From JACPAP01 sp035287045 (GTDB lineage: Bacteria > Gemmatimonadota > Gemmatimonadetes > Gemmatimonadales > GWC2-71-9), in contig DATECF010000116.1 in assembly GCA_035287045.1 (NCBI GenBank), forward strand, positions 22,531 through 86,530: a DNA stretch of 64,000 nt, read 5' to 3'. Numbering within the stretch: position 1 is the stretch's first letter; each line of letters opens with the position of its first letter. The notes under the pieces were generated by a model. That model saw nothing but the letters and a program-made list of their open reading frames with translations. It was not told the DNA's origin and did not search any database. Position numbers and translations under genes: made by a program. Below are positions 7,268 to 16,052 of the stretch, one piece after another.

Positions 7268-9646
7268 TCAGTAGCGTTCCGGGCCGCCCGCGCCGCGCGC
7301 GCTCTCAGGCCGCTTGATCTCGTATTCCCGAGGGGGTTCCTTGCCCGCCAGGTGTCGCACGAAGTAATCCCACCGGCGGCGGATGAAGTACGGTTCGTTC
7401 AACCCGTGCGCGCGATCCGGCGCCAGGATCAAGTCGAAATCCTTGTTCGCCTTGATCAGCTCGTTGATCAGCTGGACAGTGTTGGCCGGGTGGACGTTAT
7501 CGTCCATGTCGCCGTGCATCAGCAACAGATGGCCGGTGAGGTTCTTGGCGTACGTCTTGTTGGCCGAGGCCTCGAAGTTGTCCGTCTTGCGCACGCTGTC
7601 CCGCCGCATGAGCCCCTGATACTTCTCCGCCCAGTAAATGTTGTAGCTGCGGTTGTCGTGGTTCCCTGCCCCGGACACCGCCACCTTGAAGAACTCGGGG
7701 AACGTCAGCATGGCGTCCGTTGAGGCAAAGCCGCCGCCCGAGTGTCCGTAGATGCCCACGCGATCGAGGTCCATCCACGGATGCCGCGCCCCCAGCTGTT
7801 TGATGGCCGCCACGTGATCCGGCAGGCCGTTGTCGTGGAAGTTGCCGTAGTAGTTGTCGTGGAACGCCTTGGACCGAAGGGGCGTCCCCAGATGGTCGAT
7901 CTCCACCACAATGAACCCCAGCTCGGCGATGGCCCGTTCCTCGCCCCCGGTGGAAAACCGCCACTGGCCCACGCTCCCCACCTGGGGGCCGGGGTAGATG
8001 TGATCGATGACCGGGTACTCCCTGGTGGAATCGAAATCCGACGGCTTGAACATCACGCCGTAGATATCGCTGATGCCGTCCCGCGCCTTGACCTGGAAGA
8101 CCTGTGGCGGCGTCCATCCCACCGCCTCCAGCCGCGAGACGTCGGCTTCTTCGAGCTTCCGGATCACGCGACCGTCCGGCGCGGCTCGGAGCACCGTGAC
8201 CGGCGGCGACTCGATCCGCGACTGGACGTCAACGAAGTACCGGCCGCTGGGAGAAAACTCGATGCGGTGGTCGGCGTCTTCGGGGGTGAGCAGCGTGAGC
8301 CCCGTGCCATCGAAGTTGACGCGGTACAGATGGGCGTAGTAGAGGAACCGGCCCGCCTCGCGCGCCCGCGCGGTGAAGTAGATCCGCTTCGCGGTCTCGT
8401 CCACGTGCCGCACGGCGCCCACCGGCCACGCACCCTGCGTGATCTGATGGCGCACCGTCCCGCCCCGCGCCATCCGGTAGAGATGGGCCCACCCGTCACG
8501 CTCGGACCACCAGATGACCTCGCCATCTTCGGTCACGTACCAGCTCGGTGGATCCTGCGGGCTGGTCTCCACCCAGGTCTTGGCGGAGTCCGCGGCCAGG
8601 ACGCTGCCTGCTCCCGTCGCGGCATCGGCTTCCATGAGGTAGAGCGCCTTGGAGGCCCGCGTGAGGAACGTGAAGTGGACGCGGCTCGAGGTCCGGCTCC
8701 AGGTGGAATCCGCCTGGCCGCCGAAACCGCCCCCACCGAGCGAGATCTGGTTGGGCCGGACGGGAAGCTTGACCTCGGCATTGGTCACCTGGCCCGCGAT
8801 GTTGCGGCGCCCGCCGTTCCCGCCGTCGGCCGTGAGCCTCGCGGGCAGGCTCAGGATGCGGATGGAGGGATGTGGAACGATCGTATCACCGGGCAGCGCG
8901 TAGGGCTGTGAGAAATGGCGCGGCCGCTGCGGGGTGTACGAGATGTACGGCATGCGGCCAACGCCGCGCGTGTCCTGCCGCGTCACCGCGAGTTTCTTGG
9001 CGTCCGGAGACCACCTGATGCTGGGCCGCTGGATGGTGTCGTTGCGCATCACCTGATAGGGACGCGGCGGCCCGCTCCCATACCACCATTCCTCGGTGCC
9101 GTCGGTCGTGAGCTGCATCGAATCGCTGCCACCCCGCGGGCGGATCCACACATTGTACTGATGCACGAACGCCTCCCAGGCCGAATCGGGAGACACCACG
9201 AACGCCCGATCATCCGGCAACGTGTCCCGCACGGTGCAACCGTACGATCCCAGCTGGCAGTGAAACAGCTGCTTGCTGGCCTGGAACTCGATGGCGCGCT
9301 CGCCGTCCACGAACTTGAACGTGGAGAACGGCAGCTTGACCGGGTCGTAGCTGGTATCCCTGGCGAGGGACATGGCGGCGGCGAGCCGCGCGTTGTCAAA
9401 TACCAGGCGCCGGACGTTGGCCACGGGGTCTACCAGCACGTATTCGGCCCCTTCCGCGAGCTTGTTCCGGTACCAGAAGCGGTTGCCGTCCGGCAGCCAC
9501 TGTGGGTCCACGGAATCGCCGCTGATCATGCGGGAGGCGTTCCAGTCCAGCATTTGCTCGGCGCGGCGGTAGTCTACCACCTGGGCGGCGAGCGATGGCA
9601 CCAGGGACGCGCCGAGGAGCACGCCCACGAAGGAAACTGACTTCAC
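7268..9646 (-). CDS. Secreted prolyl oligopeptidase family (S9, DPP-IV-like) peptidase
   Basis: This is a predicted exported serine peptidase of clan SC that removes dipeptides or cleaves short peptides. The protein has 792 residues: a signal peptide (1-21, ending SLAAQ), a DPP-IV-type beta-propeller (about 60-480), and an alpha/beta-hydrolase domain. The nucleophile is Ser in YGHSGGG (about 637), with Asp in HGDMDDN (about 714) and His in DRAHG (about 746) completing the triad. The GTG start at 9646 is chosen because a perfect AGGAGG lies 6-7 nt upstream and it begins the signal peptide directly; an ATG at 9676 would add ten polar residues in front. It follows the amidohydrolase gene by 66 bp on the same strand, fitting shared peptide or amino acid scavenging. 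Confidence 0.9.
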   Translation of the reverse strand: MKSVSFVGVLLGASLVPSLAAQVVDYRRAEQMLDWNASRMISGDSVDPQWLPDGNRFWYRNKLAEGAEYVLVDPVANVRRLVFDNARLAAAMSLARDTSYDPVKLPFSTFKFVDGERAIEFQASKQLFHCQLGSYGCTVRDTLPDDRAFVVSPDSAWEAFVHQYNVWIRPRGGSDSMQLTTDGTEEWWYGSGPPRPYQVMRNDTIQRPSIRWSPDAKKLAVTRQDTRGVGRMPYISYTPQRPRHFSQPYALPGDTIVPHPSIRILSLPARLTADGGNGGRRNIAGQVTNAEVKLPVRPNQISLGGGGFGGQADSTWSRTSSRVHFTFLTRASKALYLMEADAATGAGSVLAADSAKTWVETSPQDPPSWYVTEDGEVIWWSERDGWAHLYRMARGGTVRHQITQGAWPVGAVRHVDETAKRIYFTARAREAGRFLYYAHLYRVNFDGTGLTLLTPEDADHRIEFSPSGRYFVDVQSRIESPPVTVLRAAPDGRVIRKLEEADVSRLEAVGWTPPQVFQVKARDGISDIYGVMFKPSDFDSTREYPVIDHIYPGPQVGSVGQWRFSTGGEERAIAELGFIVVEIDHLGTPLRSKAFHDNYYGNFHDNGLPDHVAAIKQLGARHPWMDLDRVGIYGHSGGGFASTDAMLTFPEFFKVAVSGAGNHDNRSYNIYWAEKYQGLMRRDSVRKTDNFEASANKTYAKNLTGHLLLMHGDMDDNVHPANTVQLINELIKANKDFDLILAPDRAHGLNEPYFIRRRWDYFVRHLAGKEPPREYEIKRPESARGAGGPERY

Positions 9647-9712
9647 CGGGTCCCTCCTGCTCGAGAAAACGCTCATGGCCTGATTCGCTGACGCTCGGCG
9701 CCGGGTGTCACG

Positions 9713-11428
9713 TTAGAAACGATGGTAGCCCGGCCCCCGCACCACCCGCCCCGGCTTGGCGCCGGTATGCCGCCCACCCCGCACCACGCTCACCCCGTTC
9801 ACGAACACGTCCCGCACGCCGGCCGACAACTGGTGCGGGCGCTCGAACGTGGCCCGGTCGGCGACGGCGGCCGGATCGAACACCACCACGTCCGCGAAGA
9901 ACCCCTCCCGCAGCAGGCCGCGATCCTGAATCGATAGCCGCGTGGCCACCGCCGAGGTCGCTTTGCGCACCGCGTCCTCGAGGGATAAGACGCCCTCGTC
10001 ACGCACGTACTTGCCGAGGATGCGGGGATAGGTACCGTAGGCCCGAGGATGCGTGAGTCCACGCGCGCTGTCGGGATCCGCTCCGCCGGCATCGGTGCCG
10101 AACTTGATCCACGGCTGCCGTAGCTGAAGGCTGACGTTGTCTTCGCTCATCATGAAGTAGATGGTGCCGATCCGCTGCTCCTCCGACAGCAGCAGATCCA
10201 TCACCGTCTCGAGCCAGTCCTTCCCCAGCGCCGCGGCGATGTCGGACAAGCGCTTGCCGACATGCGCCCGGTGCTCCGGCTTCAGGAGGCCCAGCACCAG
10301 CACACCGTCCGGCGTGGCGAGCTGGCACAGGTTCTCCCAATCGGTGGCCTGCTGCAGCACCTCGGCCCGAATCCTCGAGCGCATGGCGGGGTCGCGCAGG
10401 TTGTCCAGCAGCTTGTCGTCCGCGGCGGCCCAGGGCGGCAAGCACGAGCTCAAGCCGGTCCCGCCGGCCACATAGGGATACATGTTCGCCTGAACGTCCA
10501 CCCCGGCGGCGCGCGCGGAGTCGATCTTCGAGATGGCCTGCGCCGCCTTGGGCCAGTTGCGCAGCCCGCCGGCCTTTAGATGATAGATCTCGACGGGTAC
10601 GCTCCCTTCCCGGCCAATGCGGATGGCTTCGTCAATGGCTTCGAGCAGTTGATCAGCCTCGGATCGCATGTGGGTGATGTAGACACCGCCGTAGGGGGCC
10701 ATGGCGCGTGCGATATCGATCAGCTCGGCCGTGCCGGCGAAGTTGCCGGGCGGGTAAATCAGGGCCGAGGCCACGCCGAAGGCGCCGTCCCCCATGGCCC
10801 GACGCACCACGGCGCGCATCGTGTCCAGCTCGGCGGGCGTGGGCTCGCCCAACGCCATGCCTTTCACGTACTCTCGCACCGTGGACGCGCCCAGGAACGA
10901 GCCGACGTTGGGCGAAATGCCGTGACGCTCCATCGCCTCCAGCCACCGGGCGAATCCGTTGGGCGTCATGAACTCCCGCACCACTTGCTGGCGGGACCCG
11001 GGCAGCCGGGCGAGGTCCCCCACCGTACGCTCGTTGGCGGGCGCGGGCGTACCCCCCTCGCCGAGGATCTCCGTGGTGATGCCCTGCGTCACCTTGCTCA
11101 CGTCCCGACCGTCGCCAAACAGGAACGACCCGCCCGACTGTCCCTGGATGTCAATGAACCCGGGCGCCACGACCATTCCGCGAGCGTCCAGCCGCTCCCG
11201 GGCCGGCGCCTCGCGAAGCAACCCGGCGGGAGTGACGCGCGCGATGCGGTCGCCGCGGATCGCGAGGTCGCCGTAGAACCACGCCGCGCCGGTGCCGTCC
11301 ACGATGCGGCCGCCGGCGATCACCACATCGTAGGGCGGCGGGAGCGGGGCTGGCCCTCCACGCGGCTGGGTCGCGGGCGCACAGCTAACCAGAAGCAAGG
11401 CCAACGAGACTGCCGGAGAGCGCTGCAT
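9713..11428 (-). CDS. Lipoprotein amidohydrolase, N-acyl-D-amino-acid deacylase (D-aminoacylase) family
   Basis: This is an amidohydrolase-superfamily protein expected to hydrolyse N-acyl-D-amino acids or related amides at the cell surface. The 571-residue protein starts at ATG 11428 (GGAG five bases upstream) with a lipobox (LALLLVSC), so it should be lipid-anchored. Conserved D-aminoacylase blocks include VVIAGGRIVDGTG, TEILGEGG, YITHMRSEAD, VEIYHLKAGG and FGTDAGG. The usual first metal motif HxH after PGFID is replaced by QGQS, and the bridging Cys of GNCG-type enzymes is Glu in GEGG. The two later His residues and the Asp remain. So metal binding differs from classical D-aminoacylase, and the substrate is uncertain. 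Neighbouring genes also concern D- or N-acyl-amino acids. Confidence 0.85.
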   Translation of the reverse strand: MQRSPAVSLALLLVSCAPATQPRGGPAPLPPPYDVVIAGGRIVDGTGAAWFYGDLAIRGDRIARVTPAGLLREAPARERLDARGMVVAPGFIDIQGQSGGSFLFGDGRDVSKVTQGITTEILGEGGTPAPANERTVGDLARLPGSRQQVVREFMTPNGFARWLEAMERHGISPNVGSFLGASTVREYVKGMALGEPTPAELDTMRAVVRRAMGDGAFGVASALIYPPGNFAGTAELIDIARAMAPYGGVYITHMRSEADQLLEAIDEAIRIGREGSVPVEIYHLKAGGLRNWPKAAQAISKIDSARAAGVDVQANMYPYVAGGTGLSSCLPPWAAADDKLLDNLRDPAMRSRIRAEVLQQATDWENLCQLATPDGVLVLGLLKPEHRAHVGKRLSDIAAALGKDWLETVMDLLLSEEQRIGTIYFMMSEDNVSLQLRQPWIKFGTDAGGADPDSARGLTHPRAYGTYPRILGKYVRDEGVLSLEDAVRKATSAVATRLSIQDRGLLREGFFADVVVFDPAAVADRATFERPHQLSAGVRDVFVNGVSVVRGGRHTGAKPGRVVRGPGYHRF

Positions 11429-11534
11429 CACTTCTCCAGGTATCTTGATGGCCAAGAGCTTGCGCGTGTAGCGATGCTTCGTCAACTGACCAGTATCCCT
11501 TGAACGGATCACGGCGGAGGAGTCGGTTCAGCCC

Positions 11535-12278
11535 GTGAACGGTGCCCGGACCTCGGTGGTCCGCATTCGCCCCCTCACGACGCCCGCCGATTACGCGGCC
11601 TGCGTCGAGCTGCAGGAGCTGATCTGGGGAGCGGGCGATGACACCATACCGCCGATCATGCTGCAGGTGAGCCAGCACGTGGGAGCCATCGCCGCAGGGG
11701 CGTTCGACGCCGCCGGCCGGATGATCGGCTGCGTTTTTGGCCTCACGGGCGTACGGAACGGCCGGCTCGCCCACTGGTCGCACATGCTGGCGGTGCGCCC
11801 GGAGGCGCGCGATCGGGGCATCGGCCGGCGGCTCAAGCGCCACCAGCGCTCGCGACTGCTCGCGATGGGGATCCCGACCATGTACTGGACGTTCGATCCC
11901 CTGGTGGCGCGGAACGCGCACTTCAATCTCAACCGCCTGGGCGCCACGGTGGAGGAGTACGTGCCCGACATGTATGGGCCCGCCGACGCGAGCCCCGTGG
12001 ACCGCGGCATCGGCACCGACCGGCTCGTCGTGCGATGGGACCTGGGAAGGCGGACGCGCAGGCGCGCCGAACGGCCGCGCCATGAGGCGGCATCAGCGCA
12101 GATCGAGATCCCGCGGGACATCCACGCGATCCGCGACCTGAACGTGCACGAGGCATTTGCGTGGCGGGTCAGGACTCGACAAGAGTTCCTGGGTCTTCTG
12201 AGGCGGGGCTACCGCGTCCGACGCTTTCACCGCGGGTCACCCGGCGAGCAGAGCTTCTATCGACTGGTGATGCCATGA
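11535..12278 (+). CDS. GNAT-family N-acyltransferase, paralogue of the 14044 gene
   Basis: This GCN5-related acyltransferase belongs to the group (COG3375 type) found beside N-acylamino-acid racemases. The protein has 247 residues. The acyl-CoA loop is visible as VRPEARDRGIGRRLKRHQR (about 89-107), preceded by the GLTGVRNGRLAHWSHMLAV strand-turn that is nearly identical in the paralogue at 14044. The segment TFDPLVARNAHFNLNRLGA is also shared. GTG 11535 is the start, with a distant GGAGGAG. Its stop overlaps the next ATG as ATGA, so it is coupled to a metallo-beta-lactamase-fold hydrolase. An N-succinyl or N-acyl transfer to an amino acid is inferred from the family. Confidence 0.85.
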   Translation: MNGARTSVVRIRPLTTPADYAACVELQELIWGAGDDTIPPIMLQVSQHVGAIAAGAFDAAGRMIGCVFGLTGVRNGRLAHWSHMLAVRPEARDRGIGRRLKRHQRSRLLAMGIPTMYWTFDPLVARNAHFNLNRLGATVEEYVPDMYGPADASPVDRGIGTDRLVVRWDLGRRTRRRAERPRHEAASAQIEIPRDIHAIRDLNVHEAFAWRVRTRQEFLGLLRRGYRVRRFHRGSPGEQSFYRLVMP

Positions 12279-13201
12279 AGGAGACCGCTCGTGTCGCTGC
12301 CGGCATCGAGCTGGTAGACGTCCAGCACCTCGGGAATCCGCACGTGATCGCCGCGGCGGTGCTCGACACGGGCGGCGGTCTCGCCATCGTGGACCCCGGC
12401 CCGGAATCGACCCTGGCGATCCTGCTCGACGCGCTGGAGGCCAACGGCCGCTCGCTGAACGAGGTTCGCTACCTCCTCCTGACCCACATTCACCTGGACC
12501 ACGCCGGGGCCACCGGGGCCATGGTGCGCCGGCACTCCCAGCTCGACGTGTACGTGCATGAGCGCGGCGCCACGCACCTGGCCGACCCAACCAAGCTCCT
12601 GGCCAGCGCGGAGCGTCTTTACGGGGCCGACATGCGGCGCCTCTGGGGAGAGTTTGTACCGGTACCGTCAGCCAACCTCCGGCCGCTCCGGGGCGGCGAG
12701 CGGCTGGTGCTCGGGCAGGTAGCGCTCGACGTCGCGTACACGCCGGGCCACGCGTCGCATCACGTGAGTTACTTGCATGTGCCCACCGGGACAGCGTTCG
12801 TGGGCGACTCGGCGGGCATCCGCATCAGCGGGCGCGACTACCTCTTTCCGCCGACGCCGCCTCCGGACATTGACCTGGAGCTCTGGGGAGCGTCCCTCGA
12901 CCGCCTCGCCCAATGGCGGCCCGAGCGGCTGTTCCTCACGCATTTCGGACCCGCGGCGACGGTGGAGCCGCACCTGGCCGAGATGCGGGAGCGGCTGGTC
13001 GAGTGGAGTGAGCGGGTCCGCGCGTCGCTGTCGGAACCCGGTGACGATGCGTCGCGCGCTGCGGCATTTGTCCGCCGCGTGGGAGAAGACGTACGGCGCC
13101 ACCTGCCGGCCGACGAAGCGCAGCGCTTCGAACAGGGAGCGGGCCTCACCTTCTGCTGGTACGGGCTGGCGCGTTACTGGAGGAAGCGTCTTCCGGCCTG
13201 A
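12275..13201 (+). CDS. Metallo-beta-lactamase-fold hydrolase
   Basis: This is a zinc hydrolase of the MBL superfamily, cytoplasmic as no signal peptide is seen. The 308-residue protein has LLTHIHLDHAGATGAM (HxHxDH motif, about 72-77), a distal metal His in YTPGHASHHVSY, Asp in FVGDSAG, and His in LTHFGP. Start ATG 12275 overlaps the GNAT stop as ATGA. The C-terminal 70 residues form a helical extension. Pairing with an acyltransferase suggests a lactone, thioester or amide substrate, but nothing in the sequence fixes it. It converges with the GntR gene with one base between stop codons. Confidence 0.85.
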   Translation: MKETARVAAGIELVDVQHLGNPHVIAAAVLDTGGGLAIVDPGPESTLAILLDALEANGRSLNEVRYLLLTHIHLDHAGATGAMVRRHSQLDVYVHERGATHLADPTKLLASAERLYGADMRRLWGEFVPVPSANLRPLRGGERLVLGQVALDVAYTPGHASHHVSYLHVPTGTAFVGDSAGIRISGRDYLFPPTPPPDIDLELWGASLDRLAQWRPERLFLTHFGPAATVEPHLAEMRERLVEWSERVRASLSEPGDDASRAAAFVRRVGEDVRRHLPADEAQRFEQGAGLTFCWYGLARYWRKRLPA

Positions 13202-13202
13202 C

Positions 13203-13919
13203 CTACCAGCTGCCCTGCTCCCCCACCGCGTCAATGACGTGGCTCAGGCGCGCAGCGGCATTGCGCCAGTTGGTGAGCACCGCATGCTGCGCCCCATCCG
13301 GATCGCCGGCTTCGATCGCCTGAATGAGTTGGGCGTGCTCCTCCACCGAGTGGGCGATGTCGTCGGTGAGGGCGGCGGCGTAGACCCGCCCGTAGCGCTC
13401 CACCTGGGGCTTGATGGCCTCGTGCAGCGAGAGCAGACGGGACCCGGCCGCGGCCTCGACCATCCGCCGGTGGAGCGTTTGATCCAGGTCAAATACCTGA
13501 TTCGCGTCCGTGCGTTTGCCCTGGGCCACGCGCCGCAGTTCCTCATTGAGCCGCCGGAGCTCGGTCCCGAGCTGGGTGCGCAGGGTGGGCTTGAGCGACG
13601 CGGCATAACGCGCCGCGAGGCCCTCAACCTCGGCGAGGATGTGGAGCAGCTCGGTGGCATCCTCGCGTGTCAGCGGGGCCACCATGGGGCGGCGACGCCG
13701 CCCGGTGTTGGTGACGACGATGTATCCCTCTTGCCCCAGCCGTTGGAGCGCGGCGCGGACCGGCGTCCGGCTCACCCCCAGCCGTTCGGCCGCGTCCGTC
13801 TCCGTGATGCGCGCCCCGGGCGCCAGCCGCCCCCGCACGATGAGGTCCCGCAGCTTGACGTAGACTTCGCTGGAACGATCTACGTCGTGTGCGCCCAGGG
13901 GCCGTCGGCGTGGAGTCAT
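13203..13919 (-). CDS. GntR-family transcriptional regulator (FCD/FadR subfamily)
   Basis: This is a DNA-binding regulator of 238 residues. The N-terminal winged helix (about 17-85) has the typical GntR pattern with LRDLIVRGRLAPGARITE and LGVSRTPVRAALQRL. The C-terminal all-helical FCD domain (about 95-225) has the metal/ligand-binding pattern with D and H residues (FDLDQTLHRRM, and HxxL near the end). FCD regulators usually respond to small organic acids or amino acid derivatives. It is divergent from the GNAT-racemase-deacylase operon across a 124-bp intergenic region, so it is the most likely regulator of that operon. Confidence 0.9.
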   Translation of the reverse strand: MTPRRRPLGAHDVDRSSEVYVKLRDLIVRGRLAPGARITETDAAERLGVSRTPVRAALQRLGQEGYIVVTNTGRRRRPMVAPLTREDATELLHILAEVEGLAARYAASLKPTLRTQLGTELRRLNEELRRVAQGKRTDANQVFDLDQTLHRRMVEAAAGSRLLSLHEAIKPQVERYGRVYAAALTDDIAHSVEEHAQLIQAIEAGDPDGAQHAVLTNWRNAAARLSHVIDAVGEQGSW

Positions 13920-13944
13920 GTTCTACTCATACGTCATGCAAGGG

Positions 13945-13960
13945 CGATCCGTTGGATTCG
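13945..13960. promoter_or_regulatory. Candidate GntR operator in the divergent intergenic region
   Basis: The sequence CGATCCGTTGGATTCG is an imperfect dyad (CGATCC / GGATTCG) midway between the divergent gntR and acyltransferase genes. Size and position fit a FadR-type operator, but it does not match a known consensus. No convincing promoter hexamers are visible around it. Confidence 0.25.
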
Positions 13961-14043
13961 GCACGACCTTGAACCTCCTCCACCATTCGGGTTAATGTAG
14001 GGACCCCGAGCGCCACCGCCACCCGTGACCGCCTGAAGGTGCC

Positions 14044-14874
14044 ATGACCCCGCCCGGCCGCCGGACGGACGCCATCCTGATCCGGCCCCTGTCATCTGCG
14101 GAGGAGCTCGCCCAGGGCGTCGCGATCCAGCGCCTGACGTGGGGCGACGAGTTCACCGAGGTCGTTCCAGCCACCATTCTCCAGATTTGTCAGAAGGTCG
14201 GCGGTGTCGCCGCCGGCACGTTCGATCAGGACGGCCACCTGTTGGGGTTGGTCTTCGGCCTCACCGGCGTCCATCACGGCCGCCTGGTACATTGGTCCCA
14301 CATGCTGGCGGTGCGGCCGGAAGCGCGCGGTCTGGGCCTGGGCAAGCGACTGAAGCTCTACCAGCGGGACGTGCTGCTCCCCATCGAGGTCGTGGACGTG
14401 CGGTGGACGTTCGACCCCCTGGTGGCGCACAACGCCAACCTCAACCTCAACGCCCTCGGGGCCGAGATCGAGCGATACGTGCCGGACATGTACGGCGGCA
14501 ATACCGGGAGCGACCTGCATAGCGGCCTCGGCACGGATCGCCTGGTCGCCGTGTGGCACATCGCGGATGATCGGGTGGCCCGCCTGCTCGCCGGGCACGC
14601 CCCGCCTCCCGCACCCGCGTGGGTGGAGGCCCCCGTCGCCAACCCGGGCGCGGCCGCCCGAGCCCCCCTGCCGGATGACTCGCCCGTCCGGATCGAAGTC
14701 CCCGCGGATATCCAGGCCGTGAAGGCGCAATCGCTCGAGACGGCGCGCGCGTGGCGGGCCACCACGCGCCGGGCCTTCGTGTGGTATCTGGACGCCGGTT
14801 ACCGCGTCGCCGGGTTCATCCACGGCGGCGCACGGGGTCCGTGCACCTACGTCCTGGCGCGATCCACCGCATGA
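14044..14874 (+). CDS. GNAT-family acyltransferase, probable succinyl-CoA:D-amino acid N-succinyltransferase
   Basis: This is the first gene of a three-gene ATGA-coupled unit. The protein has 276 residues with a GNAT acyl-CoA loop VRPEARGLGLGKRLKLYQR (about 91-109) and conserved FGLTGVHHGRLVHWSHMLAV and TFDPLVAHNANLNLNALGA. In Geobacillus, a GNAT protein encoded beside an N-succinylamino-acid racemase and an M20 desuccinylase N-succinylates D-amino acids. The same gene set here supports that role by analogy. A Pro/Ala-rich insertion lies at about 185-215. AGG occurs four bases before ATG 14044. The paralogue at 11535 shares the core but sits in a different unit. Confidence 0.85.
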   Translation: MTPPGRRTDAILIRPLSSAEELAQGVAIQRLTWGDEFTEVVPATILQICQKVGGVAAGTFDQDGHLLGLVFGLTGVHHGRLVHWSHMLAVRPEARGLGLGKRLKLYQRDVLLPIEVVDVRWTFDPLVAHNANLNLNALGAEIERYVPDMYGGNTGSDLHSGLGTDRLVAVWHIADDRVARLLAGHAPPPAPAWVEAPVANPGAAARAPLPDDSPVRIEVPADIQAVKAQSLETARAWRATTRRAFVWYLDAGYRVAGFIHGGARGPCTYVLARSTA

Positions 14875-15998
14875 GCCTAACCCTCCGGCAGATCGCGCTG
14901 CGGGAAATCACGCTCCACCTCAAGGAACCGTTCCGGATTTCGTCCGGCGTGGCGTCGCACCGCCGCATCCTCCTGGTGGAGTTGACGGACGCCGACGGCA
15001 CACACGTCTGGGCGGAATGCGTGGCCGGCGAAGCGCCCAACTACTCGCCGGAGACGGTGGATACGGCATGGCTCGCCATCCGGGAGTGGGTGGCGCCGCG
15101 CGTCCTGGGGCGCACCTTCGAGAACGCCCAGAACGTCTTCCCCGCCCTGGAGCAGGATTTCCGCGGCCACCGCATGGCGAAGGCGGCGGTGGAAATGGGC
15201 ATGTGGGCGCTGGCAGCCACTCGCGCGGAGCAGAGTCTCTCACGGTTTCTGGGCGGTACGCGCCAGGAAATCGCCACCGGCATCTCCCTCGGCATTCAGG
15301 AATCGCCCGCGAAGCTGGTGGAGAAGGCGCGCGCGGCGCAGGCGCAGGGGTACCGCAAGATCAAGCTCAAGATCCAGCCCGGCTCGGACGTCGCGTTCGT
15401 GGCGGCGGTGCGGGAGGCCCTGGGGCCGGACGCCCCCCTGATGGCCGACGCCAACAACGCCTATACCTTGGCCGAGGGTGATGCGCTCGAGGAGCTCGAC
15501 CGGTTCGGGTTGGTCATGATCGAGCAGCCGCTCGCCTGGGATGACGTGGTGCAACACGCGCAGCTCCAGCAGCGCCTCAAGACGCCGATCTGCCTGGACG
15601 AGTCCATCACCGGACCTGACAAGGCGGAAGACATGGTGGCGCTGGGAAGCGGGCGGATCATCAACATCAAGCCGGGACGGGTGGGCGGCTTTGCGGCCTC
15701 CAGGGCCATCCACGATTTCTGCGCACGGCATGACGTCCCCGTGTGGTGCGGCGGGATGTTGGAGTCGGGCGTGGGGCGGGCGTACAACGTGGCACTCGCC
15801 TCCCTGCCCAACTTCCTCCTCCCAGGAGATCTGAGTCCCAGCGCGCGCTACTGGGAGCGGGACATCGTCACGCCCGAGTGGACCATGAACGGCCATGGCA
15901 TGGTGCGGGTCCCGCGCGACGCGCCGGGGCTCGGCATCACCGTGGATCGGGACCGGGTGGAGAACCTCACGGTGAGGCGGGAGGTAATCACGGCATGA
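14871..15998 (+). CDS. N-succinyl/N-acylamino-acid racemase or o-succinylbenzoate synthase family (enolase superfamily)
   Basis: The 375-residue protein belongs to the MenC/NSAR branch of the enolase superfamily. The catalytic KxK pair is in YRKIKLKIQPG (about 160-170). Metal ligands are in MADANNAY, MIEQPL and LDESI, and the second-face lysine is in INIKPGRVGG. The gene lies between an acyltransferase and an M20 deacylase with no men genes nearby, so racemisation of N-succinylamino acids is more likely than menaquinone synthesis. ATG 14871 overlaps the upstream stop; its own stop lies inside an octanucleotide array and overlaps the next ATG. The last residues (ITA) are encoded by a repeat unit. 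Confidence 0.88.
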   Translation: MSLTLRQIALREITLHLKEPFRISSGVASHRRILLVELTDADGTHVWAECVAGEAPNYSPETVDTAWLAIREWVAPRVLGRTFENAQNVFPALEQDFRGHRMAKAAVEMGMWALAATRAEQSLSRFLGGTRQEIATGISLGIQESPAKLVEKARAAQAQGYRKIKLKIQPGSDVAFVAAVREALGPDAPLMADANNAYTLAEGDALEELDRFGLVMIEQPLAWDDVVQHAQLQQRLKTPICLDESITGPDKAEDMVALGSGRIINIKPGRVGGFAASRAIHDFCARHDVPVWCGGMLESGVGRAYNVALASLPNFLLPGDLSPSARYWERDIVTPEWTMNGHGMVRVPRDAPGLGITVDRDRVENLTVRREVITA

Positions 15999-16052
15999 CG
16001 ACGCCACGGCGTAGGGGCTCGACGGCACGACGGCATGACGGCATGACGGCAG
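15989..16052 (+). repeat. Octanucleotide array spanning the racemase stop and deacylase start
   Basis: Eight phase-locked 8-bp units occur: CACGGCAT, GACGACGC, CACGGCGT, AGGGGCTC, GACGGCAC, GACGGCAT, GACGGCAT, GACGGCAG. The consensus RACGGCAT is the reverse complement of the ATGCCGTY unit seen at 2014 and 54125. Four units are degenerate, so this copy looks older. Both the racemase stop and the ATGA-overlapping start of the deacylase lie inside it. Confidence 0.85.

Noticed and set aside
15743..15995. Upstream extension of the deacylase reading frame
   Set aside because: It lies entirely inside the racemase gene in another frame; the ATGA-overlapping ATG at 15995 or ATG 16043 fits the family start.
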